A stretch of 64,000 nt of DNA from Vibrio mediterranei (GTDB taxonomy: Bacteria; Pseudomonadota; Gammaproteobacteria; Enterobacterales; Vibrionaceae). Below the pieces are notes generated by a model, which had not been told where the DNA came from, ran no database searches, and saw only the letters and a list, made by a program, of their open reading frames with translations. Positions 16,538 to 25,921 of the stretch are shown piece by piece. Position numbers and translations under genes: made by a program. Numbering within the stretch: position 1 is the stretch's first letter; every line of letters begins with the position of its first letter. The DNA is taken from contig NZ_FLLQ01000002.1 in NCBI RefSeq assembly GCF_900088415.1, forward strand, positions 186,001 through 250,000, in the 5' to 3' direction.

Positions 16538-17899
16538 ATGATCAGTGTTTTTGATATCTACAAAATTGGTGTTGGACCTTCAAGCTCTCACACCGTAGGC
16601 CCGATGAAAGCTGGTAAAGAGTTCATCGACGACCTACGTTCAATGGGTAAGCTAAGAGACATCACCAAGATCACTGTAGATGTTTATGGATCACTATCAC
16701 TGACAGGGAAAGGTCACCACACAGATATCGCAATCATTATGGGTTTGGCTGGTAACTCACCAGAAAAAGTCGACATCGACTCCATCCCAAGTTTCATTGC
16801 CCGTGTTGAAGAAACAGAGCGTCTTCCAGTTGGCATGCACTGTCACACCGTTTCATTTCCTCGTGACGGCGGCATGAACTTCCACTCCACTAATTTAGAG
16901 CTTCACGAAAACGGCATGCAGATCCACGCTTGGATCGATGACGAAAAAGCGTATTCAAAAACTTACTACTCTATTGGTGGCGGCTTTATTGTTGATGAAG
17001 AGCACTTCGGGAAAGAAGAAGTATCAGCATTAAAAGCTCCTTATGAGTTCAACTCAGCGGAAGAACTGGTAGAGCTGTGTAAAGAAAATGGCCTATCAAT
17101 CAGCACACTGGTTATGGCTAATGAGCACGCTGTACACTCAGATGAAGAGACTCGTACGTACTTCGCTAATATTTGGAAAACAATGCGTGAGTGTATGGAA
17201 CGCGGCATGAGCACTGAAGGCATTCTGCCTGGTCCACTGCGTGTTCCACGTCGTGCAGCAGCACTTCGCCAACAATTGATCACATCAGAAAAAACCACAA
17301 CTGACCCTATGTCAGTAGTTGACTGGGTGAATATGTTTGCTTTTGCTGTAAACGAAGAAAACGCAGCAGGTGGTCGCGTTGTTACCGCTCCGACCAATGG
17401 TGCTTGTGGCATCATTCCAGCGGTACTTGCTTACTACGACAAGTTTATCCAAACCGTGACTGAAAAAGACTACATCCGCTACTTCGCTGCATCGGGCGCA
17501 ATTGGTGGATTGTACAAACAAAATGCATCGATTTCTGGTGCAGAGGTAGGTTGTCAGGGTGAAGTTGGTGTTGCTTGTTCTATGGCGGCGGCAGGTCTTG
17601 CTGAACTTATGGGTGGAAGCCCTGAACAAGTTTGTATGGCAGCTGAAATCGCAATGGAACACAACCTCGGTCTAACTTGTGACCCAGTTGCTGGACAAGT
17701 TCAAGTACCTTGTATCGAGCGTAATGGTATTGCAGCGGTTAAGGCTATTAACTCGACTCGAATGGCGCTTCGCCGTGCTTCAGCACCTCGTGTGTCATTG
17801 GATAAAGTTATCGAAACTATGCTTGAAACGGGTAAAGACATGAATGCTAAATACCGTGAAACCTCTCAAGGTGGTTTGGCAATCAAGGTTGTTTGCTAA
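16538..17899 (+). CDS. sdaA: L-serine ammonia-lyase (serine deaminase)
   Basis: Deaminates L-serine to pyruvate and ammonia. A 453-residue single-chain iron-sulfur enzyme with the beta domain first (DIYKIGVGPSSSHTVGPMKA near the start) and the alpha domain second. Likely cluster cysteines lie in GCQGEVGVACSMAA and LTCDPVAGQVQVPC. The paired sdaC transporter indicates serine catabolism as carbon source. The enteric paralogues SdaA and SdaB cannot be told apart from sequence alone, so the symbol is by convention. A strong terminator follows. Confidence 0.94.
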   Translation: MISVFDIYKIGVGPSSSHTVGPMKAGKEFIDDLRSMGKLRDITKITVDVYGSLSLTGKGHHTDIAIIMGLAGNSPEKVDIDSIPSFIARVEETERLPVGMHCHTVSFPRDGGMNFHSTNLELHENGMQIHAWIDDEKAYSKTYYSIGGGFIVDEEHFGKEEVSALKAPYEFNSAEELVELCKENGLSISTLVMANEHAVHSDEETRTYFANIWKTMRECMERGMSTEGILPGPLRVPRRAAALRQQLITSEKTTTDPMSVVDWVNMFAFAVNEENAAGGRVVTAPTNGACGIIPAVLAYYDKFIQTVTEKDYIRYFAASGAIGGLYKQNASISGAEVGCQGEVGVACSMAAAGLAELMGGSPEQVCMAAEIAMEHNLGLTCDPVAGQVQVPCIERNGIAAVKAINSTRMALRRASAPRVSLDKVIETMLETGKDMNAKYRETSQGGLAIKVVC

Positions 17900-17917
17900 T
17901 AGACAAATTCCAATAAC

Positions 17918-17949
17918 AAAAAAACCGAAGCCTGAGCTTCGGTTTTTTT
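17918..17949. terminator. Bidirectional terminator, sdaA / queD
   Basis: GC-rich stem 17925-17931 with 17936-17942, flanked by an A-run on the left and a T7 run on the right. It can stop transcription from both converging genes. Confidence 0.9.
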
Positions 17950-17980
17950 ATGGTCATAGTAACGTTTAGCAGCTAGCGGT

Positions 17981-18343
17981 TTATTCGCCTTTGTAGATAC
18001 AACCTGCAGTACACGTTTCTTTGATCTCTACTTTACTCAATAGCGGTAGGTTAGGCTTAAGCTGCCCCCAAATCCATTTGGCCAGTACTTCACTGGTAGG
18101 GTTCTCTAATCCCTCAATATCGTTCAAGTAGTAGTGGTCTAAACGATCGTAAATTGGTTTGAATGCTGCTTTGATCTCTGCAAAATCGACTACCCAACCA
18201 GTATGCGGATCGACTTCACCTTCAACATAGAGACGTACTAAAAAAGAGTGTCCATGCAGACGACCACACTTATGGCCCTCTGGCACATGCGGAAGATGAT
18301 GCGCAGCTTCGAACATGAACTCTTTATACAACTCAGTTTTCAT
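17981..18343 (-). CDS. queD: 6-carboxy-5,6,7,8-tetrahydropterin synthase
   Basis: Converts 7,8-dihydroneopterin triphosphate to 6-carboxytetrahydropterin in queuosine biosynthesis. The 120-residue length matches QueD. Zinc-binding histidines lie in FEAAHHLP and LHGHSF, the catalytic cysteine is in GHKCGRLHG, and NPTSEVLA is the conserved substrate-binding segment. It is convergent with sdaA and in the same orientation as the glycosyltransferase operon upstream, with a 59-nt gap. Confidence 0.95.
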   Translation of the reverse strand: MKTELYKEFMFEAAHHLPHVPEGHKCGRLHGHSFLVRLYVEGEVDPHTGWVVDFAEIKAAFKPIYDRLDHYYLNDIEGLENPTSEVLAKWIWGQLKPNLPLLSKVEIKETCTAGCIYKGE

Positions 18344-18402
18344 AGGATATCTCTGTTAAAAAATGACACGCAATCCTACTGAAAACCGAGCTCTATCTCA
18401 AG

Positions 18403-19536
18403 CTATACCGTAAAGAACGACGACGAGAAAAACCCGATAGATATAAATGTCGACATGGCTGCACCGCACAACAGCACTGGCATTTTTGCTCTTGGGTAAG
18501 ATTCAAGCAGCAAGATAATCGCCAGATAAGTAGGATACAAACCAAAGATATAACGCGGCATCGCATTGACACCCGATGATAAAGGTATCACTAAGTTGAT
18601 AAACATAAATAGCGCTTCAGCATAACGTTTTTTGTAGATTAGATAGCCGTTAAGTGCGAAGCCAAGTAAAGAAACAATGGTGAGATAGAGCTTTGGACCA
18701 CCTCTTTCAAATCCATATTCCAACCAAACAAATGGATTACTAAAGGTTCTGCCCCACGCCACTTGAATATGACCGAATGCCAATGCATCTCCCATATGGA
18801 AGTACAAATAAGCCATGTAAGTAAAGAAGCCTAATGGGATGACCCAAATAGCCGCAATAACCGCCAAACCGCGAGTTTTAAATCGATAAAAACTACTTAA
18901 CCCATAGTGCTGGATGCCAATAATGAGTACAGAGAATACTAACATCACACCTAGATTTCGCGTCACTGCAGCTAACATCCCTAATACAGCGACCAATAAC
19001 CAATTCTGGCGATAACAAGCAATGAAGAGTCCTGCTACCAAGGCAATATACAGCGGCTCAGAATAGCCCGCTAATGAATAAACCGTATAAGGCGAGAAGC
19101 ACATTAACCATATTGCCGTATCTTGCGCATTATTGCTGAGTTTCATCTGTTTCAATGCCATCACTAAAGCAGCAGTGCCAGCAATGAGGGTCACATTAGA
19201 CACTAAGACCAATGACAGGTTGATGTTATTAACGACGTAATTCACTGTTTTCGCGAGATAGGGGGACATGGGCATAAACGCCCAGTTAGCTCCGTTGCTT
19301 TGCCTCATATAGCTAGGCACTAGCGCGTAACCATCTTCCGCTATTCGCCTAAACCATACACAGTCAAAGCGACACATTTGATGCCAAATATCGATGTCCT
19401 TGATCGCTTCAGGGTTGAATGAGTACGTTCCTATTAAACCAAAAGCGGCAAAAACGATACGACTAGTGATCACTGCCAGCAAGAGTGTTATCCATTGGTT
19501 TTTGGTTAACATTATTGAAGAGTTTGGATTATGCAT
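18403..19536 (-). CDS. Polytopic GT-C type glycosyltransferase, PIG-V-like
   Basis: A 377-residue membrane protein with about nine hydrophobic helices. The first large loop has D-x-x-W-F-R-R-I-A-E-D-G-Y (near residues 58-70) and ANWAFMPMSP (near 83-92). These resemble the conserved motifs of PIG-V-type mannosyltransferases, which use a polyprenyl-phosphate sugar donor. The start overlaps the preceding GT2 gene by 8 nt. It probably transfers the lipid-linked sugar made by that enzyme to a periplasmic acceptor. The sugar and acceptor cannot be read from sequence. Codon 9 (MLTKNQ) is an alternative start. Confidence 0.75.
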   Translation of the reverse strand: MHNPNSSIMLTKNQWITLLLAVITSRIVFAAFGLIGTYSFNPEAIKDIDIWHQMCRFDCVWFRRIAEDGYALVPSYMRQSNGANWAFMPMSPYLAKTVNYVVNNINLSLVLVSNVTLIAGTAALVMALKQMKLSNNAQDTAIWLMCFSPYTVYSLAGYSEPLYIALVAGLFIACYRQNWLLVAVLGMLAAVTRNLGVMLVFSVLIIGIQHYGLSSFYRFKTRGLAVIAAIWVIPLGFFTYMAYLYFHMGDALAFGHIQVAWGRTFSNPFVWLEYGFERGGPKLYLTIVSLLGFALNGYLIYKKRYAEALFMFINLVIPLSSGVNAMPRYIFGLYPTYLAIILLLESYPRAKMPVLLCGAAMSTFISIGFFSSSFFTV

Positions 19537-20554
19537 GGACTGAACTCACTTTCTCGACTTGCTGCGTCCCGGATAGAGGGGGTTGTTCTGGGTTATTTCT
19601 CTTGTCATATTGACCATATATTCCTTCTACAAGGTAAATTGGTCTCTGTTTCATTTCACGATACATTCTGCTGATATAGCCGCCGATAATGCCAAGCGAG
19701 ATCAACTGAATGCCACCTAAGAAAAGTACAACACTAATAGTCGAGGCATATCCCGGAGTCTTAATATCAAAGAAGGTTGCGCCAATCACTATCTTTAGCA
19801 TAAACAGAAAAGCGAGTAGAGAAATCACACACCCTACAAATCCCCATATTCGCAACGGCCATGCAGTAAAACTCAGTAAACCGTCTACTGCAAAATTCCA
19901 CAACTTCCAGTAATTAAATTTGGTTTCACCAACATGTCTTTCAGGACGCTTAAAAGTAATCCCTTTAGAACGAAATGCCCCCCAAGCCAATAAGCCTTTC
20001 ATAAAGCGATTTCTCTCCGGTAGTTGACGCATCGCCTCTATCACTACTCGATCAATCAAACGAAAGTCACCTGCATTTTCCGGCAAGGTTGTTTCTGATG
20101 CGAGCCAGTTGAAGACTCGATAAAAGCCACCAGCAGAGACTCGTTTCATCCACGTGTCTTTGCTTCTATCTTCGCGCACGCCATAAACAGTGTCCCACTC
20201 ACCTGTCTGCCACTCTTTAACAAACTCTAATATGAGTTCAGGAGGGTCTTGAAGGTCAACATCCATAATGACACACGCATCACCTCTAACATGATCAAGA
20301 CCTGCTGTCATCGCCGCTTCTTTACCGAAATTTCGGGCCAAATTCACTAAAGTGACCCGTTTATCTTTGCCTATCAATTCTTCAATAACCGTACGAGTTC
20401 GATCAGAGCTACCATCATTGACGAAAACAATATCTAATTGATGACGCATTCCATTGAGGGCATTATCCAGCGCATCAATAAACGGTATGATCGACTCTTC
20501 TTCATTAAACACGGGAACTAATATGGATAAACTAAACTCGTTGCTACTTTTCAT
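19529..20554 (-). CDS. Polyprenyl-phosphate glycosyltransferase (GT2, GtrB/DPM1-like)
   Basis: A 341-residue membrane-anchored glycosyltransferase family 2 enzyme. The N-terminal catalytic domain starts with LSILVPVFNEEESI, has NDGSSDRT, and carries the metal-binding DVDLQDPPE near residue 100. Two membrane helices lie near 232-258 and 270-292, followed by YISRMYREMKQRP, typical of the GtrB/ArnC/dolichol-phosphate mannosyltransferase group. It probably loads a sugar onto undecaprenyl phosphate. An AAGGAC ribosome-binding site precedes the ATG. It overlaps both neighbours, so the three genes are translationally coupled. Confidence 0.88.
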   Translation of the reverse strand: MKSSNEFSLSILVPVFNEEESIIPFIDALDNALNGMRHQLDIVFVNDGSSDRTRTVIEELIGKDKRVTLVNLARNFGKEAAMTAGLDHVRGDACVIMDVDLQDPPELILEFVKEWQTGEWDTVYGVREDRSKDTWMKRVSAGGFYRVFNWLASETTLPENAGDFRLIDRVVIEAMRQLPERNRFMKGLLAWGAFRSKGITFKRPERHVGETKFNYWKLWNFAVDGLLSFTAWPLRIWGFVGCVISLLAFLFMLKIVIGATFFDIKTPGYASTISVVLFLGGIQLISLGIIGGYISRMYREMKQRPIYLVEGIYGQYDKRNNPEQPPLSGTQQVEKVSSVHA

Positions 20555-21158
20555 CAGCCCCGTCCTTAATCGTTATTTTGGTGACCGTTAGACTCGCCGG
20601 AGTTTCAAATTGCATATATTGGATGGGACGCGCCGCATCGATATTTGCTGCGGGCAATGTAGCTGCAAGAGACAGCTGACCGATAGGCTCCAATCGTGTC
20701 TTATGTTCACCATCGATGGAAACGTAAACGGGCTCAGTAATGCTTTTCGCTAGATCAATTTTTACATACACGGAACGAGTTGGATTTTGGTCAAAGTTAA
20801 AATACACACCGCCAGAATGAACCAGTCTCCTACCTTCGTTTTTATTACGCTCAAGCTCGGTGTGTAAATCGTAGTTCCAGCCTTCACGACTAATAAATGG
20901 GGACTGTTCTCCGGGCTCAATAATCCCTGACAAAGGCAGCACTAAGTTGTTATTATCCTTGCCCCAAAAAAGCGTCGCTTTATCAATGTAATACGTTTGA
21001 TAACCTACCGTTACATTAGGTGTTGCCGCTAAATATAAAACCCACAAATAGTAGCCAGACAACGTAATCAGAATGGCAATTAGACCTATTCTAAGTCGAC
21101 ACTCTTTACCTTTAACATTGCCTCTAGACATTGTGTTTTCGAGATTTTGTTCGGTCAT
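20544..21158 (-). CDS. Membrane-anchored protein of glycosyltransferase operon, unknown
   Basis: A 204-residue protein with one N-terminal helix near residues 24-46 and a predicted periplasmic remainder rich in beta-type sequence. I do not recognise the family. It is the first gene of a three-gene operon and overlaps the GT2 gene by 11 nt, so it probably works with the lipid-linked sugar pathway. The ATG at 21158 lacks a clear ribosome-binding site, and codon 10 (MSRGNV) is an alternative start. Confidence 0.7.
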   Translation of the reverse strand: MTEQNLENTMSRGNVKGKECRLRIGLIAILITLSGYYLWVLYLAATPNVTVGYQTYYIDKATLFWGKDNNNLVLPLSGIIEPGEQSPFISREGWNYDLHTELERNKNEGRRLVHSGGVYFNFDQNPTRSVYVKIDLAKSITEPVYVSIDGEHKTRLEPIGQLSLAATLPAANIDAARPIQYMQFETPASLTVTKITIKDGADEK

Positions 21159-21492
21159 AATTAATTTACAACTAGTTACATTTTATGATGTTTTACTCCT
21201 GCACCACGACTAGACTGTCAACATATAGTCAGAAGCTTATTAAGATTTGATTAACCGATAATTGAGCATAGGGTACAAACTACCATTCATCCGTGCTTTC
21301 TATTTCACCGCCAATTTAAATTCATACGGACATATACCAACTCAACTTATATTTGTCTCATTTCTCAATTCCAAGATTAGTTGCATAAAAAACCATGAGC
21401 TTTTCGAGGTTTTACCAACAAATGCCTTCCAGAGCACCGGTAAGTTAACTTAATATTCACTCTGTCAGCCCATATCATTAACAATAAAAACT
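21159..21492. other. Divergent promoter region, glycosyltransferase operon / chemoreceptor
   Basis: This 334-nt AT-rich gap must hold promoters for both flanking transcripts. A 63-codon open frame at 21262-21453 has no ribosome-binding site or coding character. No terminator or clear operator was recognised. Confidence 0.45.
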
Positions 21493-23112
21493 ATGCGTCT
21501 AACAATTACAAATAAACTTTTAATAGCGCTTATATTGGTCTTTGGAACAGTGGTTATTATCTCGACAACTTATCAATATAACCAACAAAGGGATCTCATC
21601 TATTCAGTCCTCAGTGAACAACTTCATGACAAAGCAAGTAACTATTTCGATAGCTTAAACATGATGATGCTCACAGGTACCATGTCTCAAAAAGAAACGC
21701 TGAGAAATAAAGCACTAGCTCAGGAGAATATTGAAAACGTTCGTGTTCTTAGAGGAGATGCTGTTTCCAAGCTATATGTACAAGGTTTAGAAAACCAAGT
21801 GGCGGTCGATGACATCGATAAACGTGCCCTCAATGGCGAAACGGTTATAGAGCCGTTCAAAGCAGATTGGGGAAGCGGCCTAGTCGTTGCCCTGCCAATG
21901 GAAGCAAGTACCAACTATCGAGGTACAAATTGCGTTACCTGCCACATGACAAAAGAAGGCGAAGTATTGGGTGCCATTCGCATCGAATACAACCTGAATC
22001 AAGTCAATGGATTCATCAATAAGCGAACCGCTATTGCTGTCGCGATTATGGCTGCCATCGCATTTCTTGGTTACTTAGCAACGATATTTATTGCTCGTCG
22101 ATTTATTGTTGGGCCAGTCCAGACAACATCCAAATTTATGACTCGTGTAAGTGGCAGCAAAGATCTGTCCATTAGGTTATCGCAAAAACAAAATGATGAA
22201 GTCGGTGATTTAACTAATGACATCAATGCATTTCTAGACACGGTCTCAGATAGCCTGACTAAAGTGCAATCTACGGCGCAAACTGTCAGTTCAAATGCAG
22301 ACAAACTAACAAGCATTGCCGAAAATAACGAATCTATCGCCAAACGTCAGCTTGATGAAACCGCGGCAGTAGAATCCAACATGCAGATGCTGAAACAGCA
22401 ACAGGCCACTGTTAGTGACGCAACCGAACGCGCATCGCAGTTGATGCAAGAGACGTGTGAACTGACAAAAGCGAGCAGCACCGAAGCTCAATCTGCAAGT
22501 AATGATATCGAATCGTTGGTACAAGATATTACCCAAGTCTCCTCTCATATCTCTGAGCTTAATGAACAGACAGAGCAAGTCTCAGCAATTCTGTCGACAA
22601 TCAAAGGAATCGCAGACCAAACAAACTTGCTTGCACTAAACGCTGCTATTGAAGCTGCGCGAGCTGGAGAGCAAGGGCGTGGTTTTGCGGTTGTAGCAGA
22701 TGAAGTTCGCTCTCTGGCTAGCAGAACCACGCAAGCGACTAATGATATTGAAGATATCATTGCCAAATTCCAACAAGGCAGTAGCCATTCCGTTCAAGCG
22801 GTTCGAAACGTCTCCGAAACAGCTCACCAAAGAGCGGATGAGGTTCAAGCACTTGCAGATAAAATGCAGACCGTTGTATCTCAAATTGAGGCTACGACTG
22901 ACATCGCTAGTCAAGTGCAAGAGCAAATACAAGCTAACCGAGAAACCAGCGAAAACGTTGGTCAAAAAACCGTCGTAATTAGTGAGCATGCCAATGAAGC
23001 CTCGGACTCGGCGACTCAAACTCACCAAATTAGCATGGATTTGCAGCAACTCTCCCACCAACTCGATACGTTACTGAATCAATTTATGCTGAATAACCAC
23101 AATAAAGGTTGA
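21493..23112 (+). CDS. Methyl-accepting chemotaxis protein with haem-c sensor motif
   Basis: A 539-residue chemoreceptor. TM1 lies at 8-26, a periplasmic sensor at about 30-178, TM2 at 180-202, then HAMP and a long cytoplasmic signalling helix pair. The hairpin tip is near 370-410, with [20 protein letters not shown] and [14 protein letters not shown]. The periplasmic part ends with CVTCH at 147-151, a CxxCH haem-c attachment motif just before the last strand and TM2. This matches the layout of haem-c PAS-type chemoreceptors described in Geobacter and suggests redox, oxygen or NO sensing. No C-terminal methylesterase-docking pentapeptide is seen. It is monocistronic, upstream of asnS. Confidence 0.9.
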   Translation: MRLTITNKLLIALILVFGTVVIISTTYQYNQQRDLIYSVLSEQLHDKASNYFDSLNMMMLTGTMSQKETLRNKALAQENIENVRVLRGDAVSKLYVQGLENQVAVDDIDKRALNGETVIEPFKADWGSGLVVALPMEASTNYRGTNCVTCHMTKEGEVLGAIRIEYNLNQVNGFINKRTAIAVAIMAAIAFLGYLATIFIARRFIVGPVQTTSKFMTRVSGSKDLSIRLSQKQNDEVGDLTNDINAFLDTVSDSLTKVQSTAQTVSSNADKLTSIAENNESIAKRQLDETAAVESNMQMLKQQQATVSDATERASQLMQETCELTKASSTEAQSASNDIESLVQDITQVSSHISELNEQTEQVSAILSTIKGIADQTNLLALNAAIEAARAGEQGRGFAVVADEVRSLASRTTQATNDIEDIIAKFQQGSSHSVQAVRNVSETAHQRADEVQALADKMQTVVSQIEATTDIASQVQEQIQANRETSENVGQKTVVISEHANEASDSATQTHQISMDLQQLSHQLDTLLNQFMLNNHNKG

Positions 23113-23162
23113 ACCGTAAAAATTGACAGGTAATATGTCCCTTTGAAAAGAAATTTAGTAGC

Positions 23163-23204
23163 AACCCAATGAATTGGCTAAATGTTAGCCAAAGTCATTG
23201 GGTT
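23163..23204 (+). promoter_or_regulatory. Long hairpin in the asnS leader
   Basis: Two stacked perfect stems: 10 bp (23163-23172 with 23195-23204) and 8 bp (23174-23181 with 23185-23192), around a 3-nt loop. It ends 16 nt before the asnS Shine-Dalgarno. There is no T-run, so it looks more like an RNA leader structure or operator than a plain terminator. It could also end the upstream chemoreceptor transcript. Confidence 0.55.
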
Positions 23205-23240
23205 GTATTGTTACCTCCATGGAGAAGATTAATAACATGA
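23169..23240 (+). CDS. Possible 23-residue leader peptide of asnS
   Basis: A short frame starts with ATG inside the leader hairpin ([15 protein letters not shown]...) and ends with a TGA that overlaps the asnS ATG as ATGA. Two of its first five codons are asparagine. It has no good ribosome-binding site. The overlap would allow translational coupling, but the frame may be chance. Confidence 0.25.
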   Translation: MNWLNVSQSHWVVLLPPWRRLIT

Positions 23241-24637
23241 CTTACGCGCCTGTAACTGACGTACTAAGCGGTAAGCTAGCTGTTGACAGTGAAGTCACTG
23301 TACGCGGCTGGATCCGTTCACGTCGTGATTCCAAAGCTGGAATCTCTTTCCTTGCCATCTACGACGGCTCTTGTTTCGACCCGATTCAGGCCGTGGTCCC
23401 TAATAATCTTAATAATTACGAGAATGAAGTACTGAAGCTAACAACAGGCTGCTCTGTTGAAGTAACAGGTACCATCGTAGAGTCTCCAGCAAAAGGTCAA
23501 GACTTCGAACTTGCAGCGACAGACGTTAAGGTTGTTGGTTGGGTTGAAGATGCTGATACTTATCCGATGGCGAAAACACGTCACTCAATCGAGTATCTGC
23601 GTGAAGTTGCTCACCTGCGTCCACGTACCAATGTTATTGGTGCTGTTGCGCGTGTACGTAACTGCCTATCTCAAGCTATCCATCGCTTTTATCACGAGCA
23701 AGGCTATTTCTGGATGTCTGCACCACTTATCACGGCTTCTGATGCAGAAGGTGCTGGTGAGATGTTCCGCGTTTCTACGCTAGATATGGCGAACCTGCCA
23801 TTGACAGAGCAAGGCGATGTAGACTTCAACGAAGATTTCTTCGGTAAAGAAACATTCCTGACGGTATCTGGTCAACTTAACGCTGAAGCATATGCTTGTG
23901 CTTTAAGCAAAGTGTACACATTCGGCCCAACTTTCCGTGCTGAAAACTCAAATACTAGCCGTCACCTAGCGGAATTCTGGATGGTTGAGCCTGAAGTCGC
24001 GTTTGCAGACCTTGATGACGCAGCGAAACTGGCTGAAGATATGCTGAAATATGTGTTCAAAGCGGTATTGGAAGAACGTCGTGATGATCTTGAGTTCTTT
24101 GCTCAACGCATCAACAAAGAAGCGATTACTCGTTTAGAGAAGTTTGTAGAATCTGACTTCGCGCAAGTAGACTACACTGACGCAATTCAAATCCTGCTTG
24201 ATTCAGGTAAAGAGTTCGAGTTCCCTGTTGAATGGGGTATCGATATGTCTTCTGAGCATGAGCGCTACCTAGCGGAAGAGCACTTCAACGCACCAGTTGT
24301 TGTTAAGAATTACCCGAAAGACATCAAAGCGTTCTACATGCGTATGAACGATGACGGTAAAACAGTAGCGGCTATGGACGTACTGGCACCGGGCATTGGT
24401 GAAATCATCGGTGGTTCTCAACGTGAAGAACGTCTAGAACTTCTAGACAAGCGTATGGTAGAAATGGGTATCGACCCTGAGCACATGAGCTGGTACCGCG
24501 ATCTTCGCCGCTATGGCACAGTACCTCACTCAGGATTTGGTCTAGGCTTTGAACGTCTAGTATCTTACGTGACTGGCATGGCAAACATCCGCGATGTGAT
24601 TCCGTTCCCACGTGCACCACGCAGCGCGAACTTCTAA
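23237..24637 (+). CDS. asnS: Asparaginyl-tRNA synthetase
   Basis: Charges tRNA-Asn with asparagine. The 466-residue class IIb synthetase has an N-terminal OB-fold anticodon-binding domain ([20 protein letters not shown]). Its catalytic domain carries motif 2 ([20 protein letters not shown]) and motif 3 near the C-terminus ([15 protein letters not shown]). I start at MTYAPV (23237), preceded by GGAGAAG about 9 nt away. The in-frame extension upstream is not supported. Expression-optimised codon use. In E. coli asnS and aspC flank ompF. Here two small genes lie between them instead. Confidence 0.96.
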   Translation: MTYAPVTDVLSGKLAVDSEVTVRGWIRSRRDSKAGISFLAIYDGSCFDPIQAVVPNNLNNYENEVLKLTTGCSVEVTGTIVESPAKGQDFELAATDVKVVGWVEDADTYPMAKTRHSIEYLREVAHLRPRTNVIGAVARVRNCLSQAIHRFYHEQGYFWMSAPLITASDAEGAGEMFRVSTLDMANLPLTEQGDVDFNEDFFGKETFLTVSGQLNAEAYACALSKVYTFGPTFRAENSNTSRHLAEFWMVEPEVAFADLDDAAKLAEDMLKYVFKAVLEERRDDLEFFAQRINKEAITRLEKFVESDFAQVDYTDAIQILLDSGKEFEFPVEWGIDMSSEHERYLAEEHFNAPVVVKNYPKDIKAFYMRMNDDGKTVAAMDVLAPGIGEIIGGSQREERLELLDKRMVEMGIDPEHMSWYRDLRRYGTVPHSGFGLGFERLVSYVTGMANIRDVIPFPRAPRSANF

Positions 24638-24681
24638 TTCTTACTCATTTTGCTCTTACGAGCTGAGATAGAATCCAATTT

Positions 24682-24710
24682 AAAGACCACCTCTTTTGGT
24701 GGTCTTTTTT
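24682..24710 (+). terminator. asnS terminator
   Basis: A 10-bp perfect stem (24682-24691 with 24698-24707) followed by a T-run. Confidence 0.92.
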
Positions 24711-24841
24711 GTTTCATCACATGCCAATTCAAGAGCAGATAATTGAATGCTTAATTTGCAAATTCGAATCGAATATTCAGTTGGTAATTCATCCTATTAG
24801 CACTACATTTAAAGTGTAAACTTTATATAGAACGAGGGCTC

Positions 24842-25153
24842 ATGATGGGAAAATTTACAGTAAAAGACATTGAATACTATGGTGAATCAGACGGCGTTCA
24901 TAAATGGCAAGCTTCAAGTGGTCAACCATATTACTGGCATCCTGATTGGCTACATGTTGCCGAAGATGAAACCGGATTGCACCCAAAACAAGCGCTAGAA
25001 GTGGATGACAATGAAAGCGCAACAAAAGAGCATGCAACAACCGCTATTGTTAAGCATCTTAACGAATGGCTAAAAGACAAGCTAACGCAAAATCCAGATC
25101 TAGAAACTCAAGCTGTTGAATCGGAACATGAACTTAAAGGTCATGATGACTAA
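24842..25153 (+). CDS. Unknown 103-residue acidic protein
   Basis: A soluble, acidic protein with an aromatic-rich N-terminal half (GQPYYWHPDWLHVAED) and a charged helical C-terminal half ending HELKGHDD. I do not recognise a family. A GAGGG ribosome-binding site lies before two consecutive ATG codons, and the second (24845) has the better spacing. It stands alone between asnS and the next small gene, both in the same orientation. Confidence 0.65.
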   Translation: MMGKFTVKDIEYYGESDGVHKWQASSGQPYYWHPDWLHVAEDETGLHPKQALEVDDNESATKEHATTAIVKHLNEWLKDKLTQNPDLETQAVESEHELKGHDD

Positions 25154-25428
25154 TTCGACTTCTTAAGCAGCTAACATATCGATGAAAGTATATCACTCGG
25201 TATGTTAGTTCTCCTCGGCCTCATCCAAGTACACGTTCTTTTCATTGCAAGTCGCTATAATCTGCATTCAGGCTTTACCCATCCACCCCTCCAAAATATT
25301 CTTTCCACCACAAATTATCGATTATCAATATGATGTCATGTTATCAATAAAGGTTACGAATAATTTCCAAATCAAACCTTTGGATATGTATAGTAGATAT
25401 GAACATTGTGGCCCTAACAGGAGGTTTT

Positions 25429-25635
25429 ATGAGTCGCGAATCTGCTAGACACGGTATGCATTATTTTGGTCAGTCATACATCAACCAAGGTTGGGGAAGA
25501 TGTTTTAGCCAACCATGTTATCTCAGTGGCAACTGGAATCAGATTGCAGAAAGTACTTTAGGTATCTCATATACAGAACTGTGTGAACCCAACTACGTAG
25601 ATGTTCCAACAGAGAAAATAAAAGTAGATAAATAG
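25429..25635 (+). CDS. Unknown 68-residue protein
   Basis: A small cytoplasmic-looking protein with two cysteines close together (GRCFSQPCYLSG) and a third near the C-terminus (LCEPNY). I start at ATG 25429 because a perfect AGGAGG lies 5 nt upstream. The frame extends 10 codons further but without a signal. An intrinsic terminator follows at 25658-25693. The cysteine spacing could bind metal, but that is speculation. Family unknown to me. Confidence 0.65.
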   Translation: MSRESARHGMHYFGQSYINQGWGRCFSQPCYLSGNWNQIAESTLGISYTELCEPNYVDVPTEKIKVDK

Positions 25636-25657
25636 AGTTAGATATCACTTCTGAGTT

Positions 25658-25693
25658 AGAAGGTACATTTCCTACAATAAGTGTACCTTCTTT
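25658..25693 (+). terminator. Terminator after the 68-residue gene
   Basis: A 10-bp perfect stem (25658-25667 with 25682-25691) followed by a short T-run. Confidence 0.75.
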
Positions 25694-25921
25694 ATATGAA
25701 AGCCAGCCTTAACGTTAGTTACCCTTCCTTTAACCTCAACTCTTAGACCACTTAACTCATCAAAATAATGAATTAGAGTCCTTTTCTGTTTCAAATCAAA
25801 ATAATTTTCTGTTTTCTTCTTTAATGTAGTTGTCTCCTATAGCCTTGAAAGGTATAAATAGGCTGTTGTCGTTTGTTAACAAACGTTTTGATTGCCCCTT
25901 CAATTAACATGGATGAAGAAT

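Noticed and set aside
21262..21453. 63-codon plus-strand frame upstream of the haem-c chemoreceptor
   Set aside because: No ribosome-binding site, AT-rich intergenic composition and no protein-like pattern.
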